Under the pieces are notes generated by a model. The model was not told the origin of the DNA and did no database searches. It saw only the letters and a program-made list of their open reading frames with translations. Of a DNA stretch of 64,000 nt, positions 23,900-31,850 are shown piece after piece. The stretch comes from JANMZO01 sp031383405 (lineage in GTDB: Bacteria > Actinomycetota > Acidimicrobiia > Acidimicrobiales > JANYDT01). How positions within the stretch are numbered: the stretch's first letter is position 1; each line of letters begins with the position of its first letter. The stretch covers positions 1-64,000 of the forward strand of contig JANMZO010000293.1 in the NCBI GenBank assembly GCA_031383405.1, read 5' to 3'. Both the position numbers and the translations under genes were made by a program.

Positions 23900-24955
23900 T
23901 CAGCGTTGCCCCAGAATCTTCCGCCGCCAGCGCCGGACCGCGATCGTCAGCGCACCGGCCGCCATCAGCGAAACAAGTGCAACTATCCCAAGCGTGACTT
24001 CTTGACGGTGTTTCGCGTAGTACCGCGACAGACCCGACTGCCGCCGGCTTGCTACGAACGCCTCAGCGCTCGTGCTGTGCGGGGCCCATCCAAATGCCTT
24101 CAGCCGATCAACGGCAACGACCCAGGGATGGCGACTGTAGGGCAGTGCTCCCTCAGGGCGTCGGCGCCCGGGCCACCGGTCGGTCATCCGAGCCACCAGG
24201 TCGAGCAGCCAGTCAGGGAGCGGAAGCCGCAGGTTCGGTCCGAGAAGCTCATGCGCCTGCTCAGCGACAATCCAGTCGTCTGACGCGACGTTGAACGCGC
24301 CATCGAGCTTGTTGTCTATGGCAGTCACGACGGCGTTGGCCAGATCGTCAATGTGCACGAACTGCAGCGCAGGAAGCCCGTGACCAAGACGATCCGCCAA
24401 GCTCGGACGCACCGCATCAGCCAACCAAGCACGCGCATCGGGGTGACCGAGCGTCACAGCGGGTCGCAATACCGCCACCGCGACATCGGGGTGATCCGCG
24501 TGCCACGACACCAACACGTTTTCACTTCGGACTTTGGCCGCCGCAAAAGCAAAGCCGGGGTTCGGCTGGAGGGGGAAGCTCTCCAGCAGGGGGATAGCAT
24601 TCTCCGGGTAGGCGCCGTACACCGAGGCGCTCGACATCATGACGAACTGCCTAATGCCATGGTGGGCGACCGCAACGAGCAGCCTCGTGAGAATCGCCTG
24701 TTCCTGACCACCGGCTGGATCGGTCGGGTCGGGGGCAGCCAGGTGCACGACCGCTCCGACGCCCGCGAGGAGTCGCCGACAGTCTGCGCTTCGCAAGTCC
24801 GCGCGGTGAACGGTGAATCGACGAGGTTTGGCCACGCCCTCAGGAAACGGGGCGGTGTCGATTCCCACGACTTCCCAATCGGACCGTTCGGCCAACTGGG
24901 CCACTATGTGGCGCCCGAGTGCACCTGAAACACCGGTAATGGCAACGGTTCGCAT
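23900..24955 (-). CDS. extended SDR (NAD-dependent epimerase-like) with C-terminal membrane helix
   Basis: 351 aa from the ATG at 24955 (MRTVAITGVSGALG). The Rossmann motif GVSGALG and the VHLAA and SSASVYG blocks of the extended short-chain dehydrogenase family are clear. In the position of the catalytic YxxxK the sequence reads FAAAK, so the Tyr is replaced by Phe. The C-terminus has a hydrophobic helix (VTLGIVALVSLMAAGALTIAV) followed by basic residues, so the protein is anchored in the membrane. It may bind a nucleotide sugar or act non-catalytically. It starts 20 bp after the DUF2342 gene. Confidence 0.8.
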   Translation of the reverse strand: MRTVAITGVSGALGRHIVAQLAERSDWEVVGIDTAPFPEGVAKPRRFTVHRADLRSADCRRLLAGVGAVVHLAAPDPTDPAGGQEQAILTRLLVAVAHHGIRQFVMMSSASVYGAYPENAIPLLESFPLQPNPGFAFAAAKVRSENVLVSWHADHPDVAVAVLRPAVTLGHPDARAWLADAVRPSLADRLGHGLPALQFVHIDDLANAVVTAIDNKLDGAFNVASDDWIVAEQAHELLGPNLRLPLPDWLLDLVARMTDRWPGRRRPEGALPYSRHPWVVAVDRLKAFGWAPHSTSAEAFVASRRQSGLSRYYAKHRQEVTLGIVALVSLMAAGALTIAVRRWRRKILGQR

Positions 24956-24974
24956 AGATGGCTGTTCGAGACCC

Positions 24975-26273
24975 TTATTCGGCGAGACCGACTCGCGCCA
25001 GCCACAACCCCGGCGCCGCGAGTTCGCTGCGGGTCGGAAGGTGCTCAACCTTTGACCAGAGCGTCAGGAGCGCCTCGGGGCCTTTGCGCTGAATGACACC
25101 GCCGATAAATGTCGCTCCCAGCTCCAGCAGTTCGTCATCGACCGACAGACCGAGCATCTGAGCCGCTGTCGTCTTGCCGTGATCAGCCGAGAGTCGCCGA
25201 CGTCGCCATGCTTCGACCACTTTACGGTTGTCGCCCAGCATCCGGGCTCCGGTGACGGCGGCGACATAATCGACGAACCCGACGATCGGGGCAAGAACTC
25301 GCGAGATGTCGCTTCGAACAGCCGTCTGTTCTGCGGTCTCAGCTACTCCGAACAGCGCTCCTGCATCAGCCAGATCCGGAAGGCCGTCGGCTCCAAAGGA
25401 TTCAAGTTGATCCTGCAACTGTTCGCCGATTGCATCGGGATCGATTACGTACGATCCGACGAAGCGGTCGACGTACGAAACCAGCAGCGAGCGCACGTGA
25501 GGGATGCGCAGAACCGAATGCATTGCCGTTTCGACAATGGCGACGTGCGTGCGCGCATGTTCGACGGGAACACTCCACTCGGTCGCGAACTCATCAATGT
25601 TGCGGAGCACGAAGAGCAGCTGGTCTTTCGGCGACGACCTCGGAACCGGCAGGTCGTAGGAGCCGAGGCTGGTTTTTGCCAATTCACCGACCATTGCTCC
25701 GGCCTGTGAGGAGACAATCATCGGGGCGATCATGCCCATCACCGCGCTCATCGGATCACGGTCATCAGTCTCGGGCCCGTCAGTTGGCGGTTTGGTTGCC
25801 GACAGCGTGGCCGCGAGCCGGTCGAGGAGTTGGCGGTAATCCTCAAGTGACTGTGATGCCCATCCAGCCCTGGTAGTTACCACCACAACAAGGTGACCCT
25901 CCGAAACATCAAGCCCGGCCGCCGTCGAAACTTCGCGTTCGACCCGGCCAACGAGTTGCTCCATCTTGATCCGCTCAACCGGATCGGGCGGCGATTCCAC
26001 CTGTTGCCCGGACGCGGTCCAAACAGCGATCTGACGGGTCACGTCCCAGTTGAGGCCACCTGACTGGTTCTGCATCGCCGCGAGCTGCTGGAAGAGTGGA
26101 CCCATTGGACCGAGTGACCCGAGAAGACCCGCAAGATCAGCGGTTCCGGTCGGGCCGGAGGGTTTGGCGGAAACGGGCCCGTCGTTTGCCAACGCGTCAA
26201 ACGGATCACCGGGGAACGGATCCGGGGGAAGCTCGTCGTCGGACGGGCGGTCAGAGGGGGTATCTGCGCTCAT
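24975..26273 (-). CDS. DUF2342 (zincin-like) protein
   Basis: 432 aa from the ATG at 26273, which opens an acidic Pro-rich N-terminus (MSADTPSDRPSDDELPPDPF). Central blocks GAMVGELAKTSLGSYDLPVP, NIDEFATEWSVP and the C-terminal WRRRRLSADHGKTTAAQMLGL are typical of DUF2342, a family described as metallopeptidase-like and found in most actinobacteria. The segment VEHARTHVAIVETAMH stands where a zinc HExxH would be sought, but the canonical form is not seen, so activity is doubtful. In mycobacteria a relative lies close to the PDZ/Lon gene, as here within 5 kb. Confidence 0.85.
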   Translation of the reverse strand: MSADTPSDRPSDDELPPDPFPGDPFDALANDGPVSAKPSGPTGTADLAGLLGSLGPMGPLFQQLAAMQNQSGGLNWDVTRQIAVWTASGQQVESPPDPVERIKMEQLVGRVEREVSTAAGLDVSEGHLVVVVTTRAGWASQSLEDYRQLLDRLAATLSATKPPTDGPETDDRDPMSAVMGMIAPMIVSSQAGAMVGELAKTSLGSYDLPVPRSSPKDQLLFVLRNIDEFATEWSVPVEHARTHVAIVETAMHSVLRIPHVRSLLVSYVDRFVGSYVIDPDAIGEQLQDQLESFGADGLPDLADAGALFGVAETAEQTAVRSDISRVLAPIVGFVDYVAAVTGARMLGDNRKVVEAWRRRRLSADHGKTTAAQMLGLSVDDELLELGATFIGGVIQRKGPEALLTLWSKVEHLPTRSELAAPGLWLARVGLAE

Positions 26274-26295
26274 AGGCTTTGCTGCATCGTAGAAC

Positions 26296-26342
26296 CCCTG
26301 CCGGGCTTTGCATTCCGGGCATTGCATTCCCGACGGCAGGGG
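26296..26342 (-). terminator. long-looped hairpin between MFS and DUF2342 genes
   Basis: CCCCTGCCG (26296-26304) and CGGCAGGGG (26334-26342) pair over a 29-nt loop in the 98-bp gap upstream of DUF2342. It could end MFS transcripts or attenuate readthrough into the downstream genes. Confidence 0.45.
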
Positions 26343-26371
26343 ATTGCCACCTTCCCCTGAGGGTGACGGGG

Positions 26372-27769
26372 TCACTCGTCGTCGTCGAGCGTCCAGGAAC
26401 CCTCACCCGGACGTAACGGTCGCCTCCACACGCGGGCACCGACAGCGAGCGTGTTGTCGATTCGTTGCAGCGACTGTTCGCCACCGACGATGGCCGCCAC
26501 GACTCCACCGGCGAGTGCGGCAATGATCAGGAAACCGACAAACCGGGAGATGGGCAGGGCGACAGGGATCAACGCGCCCAGCACCCAGCTGAGTTGAAAC
26601 CGGGTTTCCAGCCGGGCGAAGGCGGCACCGCGTTGCGCATCATGGCTCTGGCGTTGCACGAACGCGTCGAAAGCCAAGCGCGACAACGCCGCAGCGATTC
26701 CGATCGTTGCGGCCACGAGCGCCGATTCTGAGGGTCTCGCTTTCAGCGCGGCCAGAGTCGCGATCACACAGACCAGCACCGAGGAACCGAGCAGAACGCG
26801 AGCTTCTCCGACGCGGTCAACCAACCGGGGGGCGACAAGCGAACCGATCAGACCTCCAATGATACCGGCGCCCGCCACCAGGCCGAGCCACCAGTTCGGA
26901 ACGTTCTCGCGACGGAAGCTGAACGCGACGAGGAACGTGACGAGACCGACCAGGCCCCGCTGCACCGACATGGCCAGGGTGGCCAGCCGAAGTGCCGTTC
27001 GATGGCGGTGCTCAAAGGCGGTATCCACCCGTGATCTCGGGCGCCGTGAATCCGGCGGCGATTCGCCGACCTCGACGGGTCGGTCGGTCCCATCGACCGG
27101 TCGACGTTCGTTGCTGTCGGCCCGGGGTACCCGTTTCGTCACCAGGCGCATCGACAAACCCGCAGCGAGAAAGAAGACGATGGCCGCTCCGGCCGCGACC
27201 CAGTCAGCGCCGAGCAACCCCAGGAGGGCCCCGAAGGGCGCGGCGATGAATCCGGCAAGGCCACCGATCAGGGCCAATCGCGAGTTGGCCCGGACCAACT
27301 CGGTGGCCGATGGGACAACTTCGGGCACGACGGAACTCTTGGCGATGGCGTAGGCCTTGCTGGCCACCAGCAGGGCGAACGCTTCCGGAAACAGCAACAG
27401 GCTTCCGTGGATATCGTTGACCAAGAGCAGGCAAAGGATGCCGCGGGCGACACCACATGCCAGAACGACCCAGCGACGACTGCCGGAAAATCGATCGATA
27501 AGTGGACCTACGAATGGCGACACCACCGTGAACGGCGCGAGTGTCAACAACAGGTACGTGAGGATCTTCGGACGGGCTTGGTCGACCGACACGAAGAACA
27601 GGGTTTTGGCCAACGCAATCGTGACCAGGGCATCGCCGGCACTGGAGGCCGCGTGAACGATACCAAGACGGGCGAACGGGGTCTTCGGCAAACGAAACGA
27701 GTCGGCGCTGATCCGGCCGAAATCGACCGGTTGCCATCCCGACGTCATCGGATGCTCCGGCTTAGCCAA
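26372..27769 (-). CDS. MFS-family transporter
   Basis: 465 aa with about twelve membrane helices and a long charged loop between helices 6 and 7 (about residues 215-255, Arg/Asp-rich). The first half contains LTLAPFTVVSPFVGPLIDRFSG, close to MFS loop motif patterns of MFS_1/MFS_3-type exporters, and the second half GIIGGLIGSLVAPRLVDR. Substrate unknown. The gene follows sixA by 21 bp and probably belongs to the same transcript as ppk and sixA. Confidence 0.8.
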   Translation of the reverse strand: MAKPEHPMTSGWQPVDFGRISADSFRLPKTPFARLGIVHAASSAGDALVTIALAKTLFFVSVDQARPKILTYLLLTLAPFTVVSPFVGPLIDRFSGSRRWVVLACGVARGILCLLLVNDIHGSLLLFPEAFALLVASKAYAIAKSSVVPEVVPSATELVRANSRLALIGGLAGFIAAPFGALLGLLGADWVAAGAAIVFFLAAGLSMRLVTKRVPRADSNERRPVDGTDRPVEVGESPPDSRRPRSRVDTAFEHRHRTALRLATLAMSVQRGLVGLVTFLVAFSFRRENVPNWWLGLVAGAGIIGGLIGSLVAPRLVDRVGEARVLLGSSVLVCVIATLAALKARPSESALVAATIGIAAALSRLAFDAFVQRQSHDAQRGAAFARLETRFQLSWVLGALIPVALPISRFVGFLIIAALAGGVVAAIVGGEQSLQRIDNTLAVGARVWRRPLRPGEGSWTLDDDE

Positions 27770-27790
27770 CGCTCGTCACAATCTGATCTG

Positions 27791-28261
27791 CTATCGCGGT
27801 GGCGGAATGTAGGAGGCCGAGGCAAACGCCCTTCGGACTTGGGACTTCGGTTCGAGAATCCAAGTGGATGCTTTTTGACATTTGGGATCGTTACCGAGGG
27901 AGAGGGCATCGTGGACTACCAAAGCGTCGAGGATCTCCGGGATGATATCGCCATGGCTGCAAAGTACCGCCTGTTCATCCACGAGGCAGCGTGTCAGTTC
28001 AATCGCCGGCCCACCGGGCCCTTCGGCAAGCGCGGCGTGTATCTCAATCGGGATCCCGAGCGCTGCCGCGAGCGGAGCGACCGTTTCGATACAACGCCGG
28101 TACGGACTTGAGACAATCCGGGTGAGACCGAGTTGTCCCAACACCTCCACCAGATCGGCCGCCTGGTAGCGGCCGTGCGCGTTGAGGGGACGCAGTTGAT
28201 CATCGCCCGTGAATTTTCCTCTCGAACCGGCGTCGGCGTGTCTCAAAAGGTAGACCGTCAC
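27791..28261 (-). CDS. SixA-type phosphohistidine phosphatase
   Basis: 156-aa histidine phosphatase starting at GTG 28261, which forms a GTGA overlap with the ppk stop. The catalytic RHAD motif (VYLLRHADAG) opens the protein, the second Arg is in SSPYRRCIET, and the second His in LCSHGDIIPEI. SixA removes phosphate from phosphohistidine; a partner of PPK, which is itself autophosphorylated on His, would make sense, but this is inference. The frame is open upstream without family similarity. Confidence 0.88.
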   Translation of the reverse strand: MTVYLLRHADAGSRGKFTGDDQLRPLNAHGRYQAADLVEVLGQLGLTRIVSSPYRRCIETVAPLAAALGIPIEIHAALAEGPGGPAIELTRCLVDEQAVLCSHGDIIPEILDALVVHDALSLGNDPKCQKASTWILEPKSQVRRAFASASYIPPPR

Positions 28262-30375
28262 AGGCCCCGCCCTCCAAAGGTGGAGCCGGCGCGCTCGACA
28301 GCTTGCTTCTGGAACATCGCATGCGCGCTTATCGGTGCGGTGTCGCCCGCCCGCACGATCCGCGACCATTCGCCGCTCGGTGACAGCTCCCATGCGGAAA
28401 CGTTGTCGGCGAGGAGCGAATCGAGTTGCAGCTTCAAACGCGCCTGAAGGCTGCGATCGAGAATCGGAACAATCGCCTCGATCCGCCGATCGAGATTGCG
28501 GGGCATCATGTCGGCCGAGCCGATCAGGAACGCCGGGTCACCGGTTCCATTGCCGTTGGAGAAGTACCAGAGCCGACTGTGTTCGAGGAAGCGACCGACA
28601 ATGCTGCGCACCCGAATGTTGTCAGAGAGGCCGGGAACTCCCGGCCGGAGGCAGCAGATTCCGCGGATGATCAGATCGACCGACACACCCGATTGGGACG
28701 ATTCGTAAAGAGCCTCGATCACGGATTGGTCAACGAGGCTGTTCATCTTCAAGACAATGTGCCCCGGCCCACGAGTCGCCGACGGCATCTCGTTCATGAC
28801 GAGGTCGATCATCTTTTCGCGCATACCGGTCGGAGCGACGACGAGGTGGGTGTAGTCGACCGGCCGGGCGAAGCCGGTTAGCCCGTTGAACAACTTTATG
28901 AGGTCGTCTCCGAGCGACGGTTGCGCTGAAAACAGGCCAAGATCCTCGTAGATCCGGGCTGTGGCGGAGTTGTAGTTGCCGGTGGCAACGTGACAGTAGC
29001 GGCGAAGTCCATCGGGCTCCGACCGCACCACCAGCGCGACCTTCGTGTGGGTCTTCAAACCGACCAGGCCATAGACGACATGCACCCCCGCTTCTTCGAG
29101 CTTCCGAGCCCAAACAATGTTCGCCTGCTCATCGAAACGGGCTTTCAACTCGACGAGGGCCGCCACCTGCTTGCCGCGTTCCGCCGCATCGATCAACGCT
29201 TTGACAACTGGTGAATCGCCCGATGTGCGGTAGAGCGTCAGCTTGATCGACAACACATCGGGATCGACCGCCGCAGTTTGTATGAATCGTTCCACCGACG
29301 TCGTGAACGAATCATAGGGATGGTGCACGAGAATGTCACCGGCCCGGATTCGTTGGAAAAGGTCGATCGTACCGTCGGCGTCCTCCTGCAGAACGGCAGG
29401 CGTGCGCGGCTTCCACGGTTCATCTTTGAGTTCCGGACGGTCGAGGCCGACGAGTGGCCAGAGCCCGGTCAGATCGATCGGTCCTTCGAGCCGGAAGACG
29501 TCGAGCGCTTCAAGTTCATGTTCTTCGACAAGCATCTCGACGACATCGTCGGGGGTACCGGTCGAGACCTCCAAGCGCACCGCGCGTCCGAAGCGTCGTC
29601 GACGGAGTTCGATCTCGACGGCCGCCAGAAGGTCTTCGGCCTCCCCTTCCTCCAGCGAGATGTCGGCGTTTCGAGTAACCCGAAACGTGTAGCTGTTTGC
29701 AATGTCCATACCCGGGAACAGGCTCTGGAACTGGCTGCGAATCAGCTCTTCCAGGAGAATGAAACGGTCGCCGTCGGGCAGGGCGACGAAGCGGGGCAAC
29801 AACGAAGGGACCTTCACCCGGGCGAAGCGACGGTCGCCCGTGACCGGGTCGACAACCGTCGCGCCGAGGTTCAGCGAGAGGTTCGATATATAGGGAAACG
29901 GATGACCCGGATCGACCGCAAGCGGCGTAAGCACGGGAAATACACCATCGAAGAAGGTCTTCTGCAACGCCTCCCGGTCGGCGTCGTCGAGTTCGTGCCA
30001 CTGGACAATGGACACACCGTGCTCGGCAAGCGCCGGAATAAGTTCACGAAAGAAGAGCAGGTCATGGCGCGAAACAATTTCCCGCACCGCCGAACGCAGT
30101 ACCGCCAGTTGCGCCCGGGGCTTCAGGCCGTCGAGGGTACGCTGATCCACGCCGGCTTCGATCTGGTCTTTGATTCCAGCCACGCGGACTTCGAAGAACT
30201 CATCGAGGTTGCTTGCAAAGATCGCGCAGAACTTGACCCGTTCGAGGAGCGCCACCTCGGGATCGATCGCAAGGGACAGCACGCGCCCGTTGAAATCGAG
30301 CCACGACAGCTCACGGTTCAAGTAACGGGAGGACCGTTCAGTCAACGATCCCGCAGTGGCGGCACGACGGGGCAT
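28258..30375 (-). CDS. ppk: polyphosphate kinase 1
   Basis: Membrane-associated enzyme that makes inorganic polyphosphate from ATP. 705 aa. The N-terminal block YLNRELSWLDFN is at residues 18-29, followed by the head domain. The PLD-like catalytic domains contain VKALIDAAERGKQVAALVELKARFDE, the autophosphorylated His in LKTHTKVALVVR (about residue 440) and IRGICCLRPGVPG. The C-terminal second PLD domain is complete. The ATG at 30375 has GTGGAG upstream. sixA overlaps its 3' end. An imperfect copy of its first codons lies just upstream (separate repeat entry). Confidence 0.97.
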   Translation of the reverse strand: MPRRAATAGSLTERSSRYLNRELSWLDFNGRVLSLAIDPEVALLERVKFCAIFASNLDEFFEVRVAGIKDQIEAGVDQRTLDGLKPRAQLAVLRSAVREIVSRHDLLFFRELIPALAEHGVSIVQWHELDDADREALQKTFFDGVFPVLTPLAVDPGHPFPYISNLSLNLGATVVDPVTGDRRFARVKVPSLLPRFVALPDGDRFILLEELIRSQFQSLFPGMDIANSYTFRVTRNADISLEEGEAEDLLAAVEIELRRRRFGRAVRLEVSTGTPDDVVEMLVEEHELEALDVFRLEGPIDLTGLWPLVGLDRPELKDEPWKPRTPAVLQEDADGTIDLFQRIRAGDILVHHPYDSFTTSVERFIQTAAVDPDVLSIKLTLYRTSGDSPVVKALIDAAERGKQVAALVELKARFDEQANIVWARKLEEAGVHVVYGLVGLKTHTKVALVVRSEPDGLRRYCHVATGNYNSATARIYEDLGLFSAQPSLGDDLIKLFNGLTGFARPVDYTHLVVAPTGMREKMIDLVMNEMPSATRGPGHIVLKMNSLVDQSVIEALYESSQSGVSVDLIIRGICCLRPGVPGLSDNIRVRSIVGRFLEHSRLWYFSNGNGTGDPAFLIGSADMMPRNLDRRIEAIVPILDRSLQARLKLQLDSLLADNVSAWELSPSGEWSRIVRAGDTAPISAHAMFQKQAVERAGSTFGGRGL

Positions 30376-30439
30376 GGGGAAACTCCACGTTTATTCAGTC
30401 GACGATCCCGCAGTGGCGCTGCACGACGGGGACTTGGGA
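30337..30439. repeat. imperfect 42-46 bp duplication around the ppk start
   Basis: The sequence of 30337-30378, covering the ppk start codon and its first 13 codons (TTCAGTC...CATGGGGA), recurs with few changes at about 30393-30439. The second copy lies in the upstream region. It is a direct tandem-type duplication separated by about 15 bp. Confidence 0.75.
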
Positions 30440-30488
30440 ACCCCAGTCATATCGCCAAGAAGAAGGACCATACGACCGGACCTGGTGG

Positions 30489-30734
30489 TCAGTTCGCCGA
30501 GGGCGGAGCGCCGAAGTCCCAATCGAGCGCAATGTTCTCACGCTCGGCGTCGTGGACCACACGGTCGTGGTTGCGTCGGAACTGGGGATCATGTCGTGGT
30601 ACGAGCTGCAGGCGGGCCAGCGTACGCTGGCGGAACTCCTCAATCACCGAGCGATCGCCGTAGTCGCTCTGCAAGTCCCAGTGGGGCGACACAGGGCCGA
30701 GGTACACGATCCGCACGTGGCTCTGCGGATCCAT
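30489..30734 (-). CDS. small conserved-looking hypothetical protein, 81 aa
   Basis: Starts MDPQSHVRIVYLGPVSPHW with an ATG at 30734 that shares one base with the stop codon of tatA (TGATG), a sign of translational coupling. It has no membrane helix; the middle is charged and aromatic (YGDRSVIEEFRQRTLARLQL, FRRNHDRVVHDAERENIALDW). Similar small proteins occur in actinobacteria to my knowledge, but the role is unknown. Being coupled to tatA, a link with Tat export or its regulation is possible. Confidence 0.6.
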   Translation of the reverse strand: MDPQSHVRIVYLGPVSPHWDLQSDYGDRSVIEEFRQRTLARLQLVPRHDPQFRRNHDRVVHDAERENIALDWDFGAPPSAN

Positions 30735-30973
30735 CAGACGTCCTTCGGAGCTTCGGCGGCCTTCTTGGCGACTTCACGGGCGACAGCTTCGTCGAACTTG
30801 GCCCTTTCCGCTGCAGCGGCCGCCTCGGCCTCAGCAGCTTCACGGGCCCCTTCGGCGAGGCCTTTCTTGAGTTCGCCCTGCGCGCGGCCGATGTTGCGGG
30901 CCATCTTCGGCAGACGGCTGCCTCCGAAAATGACCAACGCGACGATTGCTACCCAGATCCATTCAGGTCCCAT
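30734..30973 (-). CDS. tatA: Sec-independent translocase subunit TatA/TatB-like
   Basis: 79 aa from the ATG at 30973. One N-terminal helix (WIWVAIVALVIFGGSRLPKM) with the FG-x-x-(R/K)-LP hinge of TatA/TatE, an amphipathic helix (ARNIGRAQGELKKGLAEG) and a charged tail. TatA subunits form the pore that exports folded proteins. tatC is not in the window. The Glu usual after the helix start is replaced by other residues, and TatB-like function is less likely given the short length. It is followed directly by the 81-aa gene. Confidence 0.88.
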   Translation of the reverse strand: MGPEWIWVAIVALVIFGGSRLPKMARNIGRAQGELKKGLAEGAREAAEAEAAAAAERAKFDEAVAREVAKKAAEAPKDV

Positions 30974-31082
30974 GGGGATAGCGTACCCGAGGTCGCCGGC
31001 CCGAAGTTCTTCTCGACAGCCGAGCGATCCAGTGGACCTGAACCTCGGTACCGCCTCCAAGCGACGCTCACCAAAAAGGCGC

Positions 31083-31367
31083 TCAGGCTGTGGCAGCCCC
31101 GTTTGCACGACGGGCGAGAGCCCGCGACCGGCGAACCTTGCGGCGCTCGCGCTCCGACAAACCACCCCAGATCCCGAACTTCTCGCCGTTGGCCAACGCG
31201 TACTCAAGGCAGTCCTCGCGCACGACGCATCCCCGGCACACTTCCTTGGCCTCCCGTGTGGAGGCTCCACGCTCGGGGAAGAACAGTTCGGGGTCGACGC
31301 CCATGCAGTTCGCCTTGCTCTGCCATGCGGGCATTTCGGATTGTGTGTTGCCTATCCCTCGGACCAC
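31083..31367 (-). CDS. WhiB-family Fe-S transcriptional regulator
   Basis: 94 aa from a GTG at 31367 with AAGGTGA 6 nt upstream. Four iron-sulfur cysteines are at residues 21, 44, 47 and 53 (C-x22-C-x2-C-x5-C), followed by the GIWGG turn (65-69) and a basic C-terminal tail (SERERRKVRRSRALARR) for DNA contacts. The protein resembles the WhiB2/WhiB1-type more than the redox WhiB3, but subtype is uncertain. Such proteins regulate cell division, stress or antibiotic resistance by contacting sigma factor region 4. Confidence 0.93.
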   Translation of the reverse strand: MVRGIGNTQSEMPAWQSKANCMGVDPELFFPERGASTREAKEVCRGCVVREDCLEYALANGEKFGIWGGLSERERRKVRRSRALARRANGAATA

Positions 31368-31850
31368 GGGTTCACCTTTTCATCTGCTCATGTTCGCAAG
31401 CGCAAGGCCTTGGTGCTGCGGACGTTTGAATAATGTTCGTTGAAAACTTGCTGCGAAATTGCGGGTGTTGATCGCACTACGACGAATCGGGGAACCGGAC
31501 CGGCACGAACTGCAAACTCGGAACTACCAAAACCAATAACCCACGGCGGGTCCTCAGCGTTGAGGTTCGTCTCACGAGAACGACTTCCACCGAGAACAAC
31601 TTCCATGTAATTACGTGGCCGCAATTGTGGAGGGAAAACTTGCGCAGCGCAAGCCGAATGACCACAAATTCGCGTAGAACACCCGTTCTACGCTGCGGAA
31701 ATCGCCGATCCGGCCGATTTCGGCGGGTTTTCGGATAACACGTTAACGATTGCTCTCAATCCGTGCGCGCCGGAAAGGGCTGGATCGCCTAGTATCTGCA
31801 CGCTCAAGACGGACCAATCCAGGTCCGCCGAAACTGGGGAGAAACAGTTC
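31368..31850. other. intergenic region between whiB and the xylose operon
   Basis: 483 bp without a credible gene. It holds the divergent promoters of whiB and the binding-protein gene. CGCCGA (31703-31708) and TCGGCG (31720-31725) followed by GGTTTTC form a weak terminator-like hairpin, and AACACGTTAACG (31738-31749) contains a GTTAAC palindrome like operators of LacI-type sugar regulators. A GGGGAG ribosome site precedes the ATG at 31851. No regulator gene is adjacent, so these are only suggestions. Confidence 0.4.

Noticed and set aside
31388..31624. 78-aa open frame upstream of the sugar-binding gene
   Set aside because: No ribosome site, no family-like sequence, and it lies in the promoter region of whiB.
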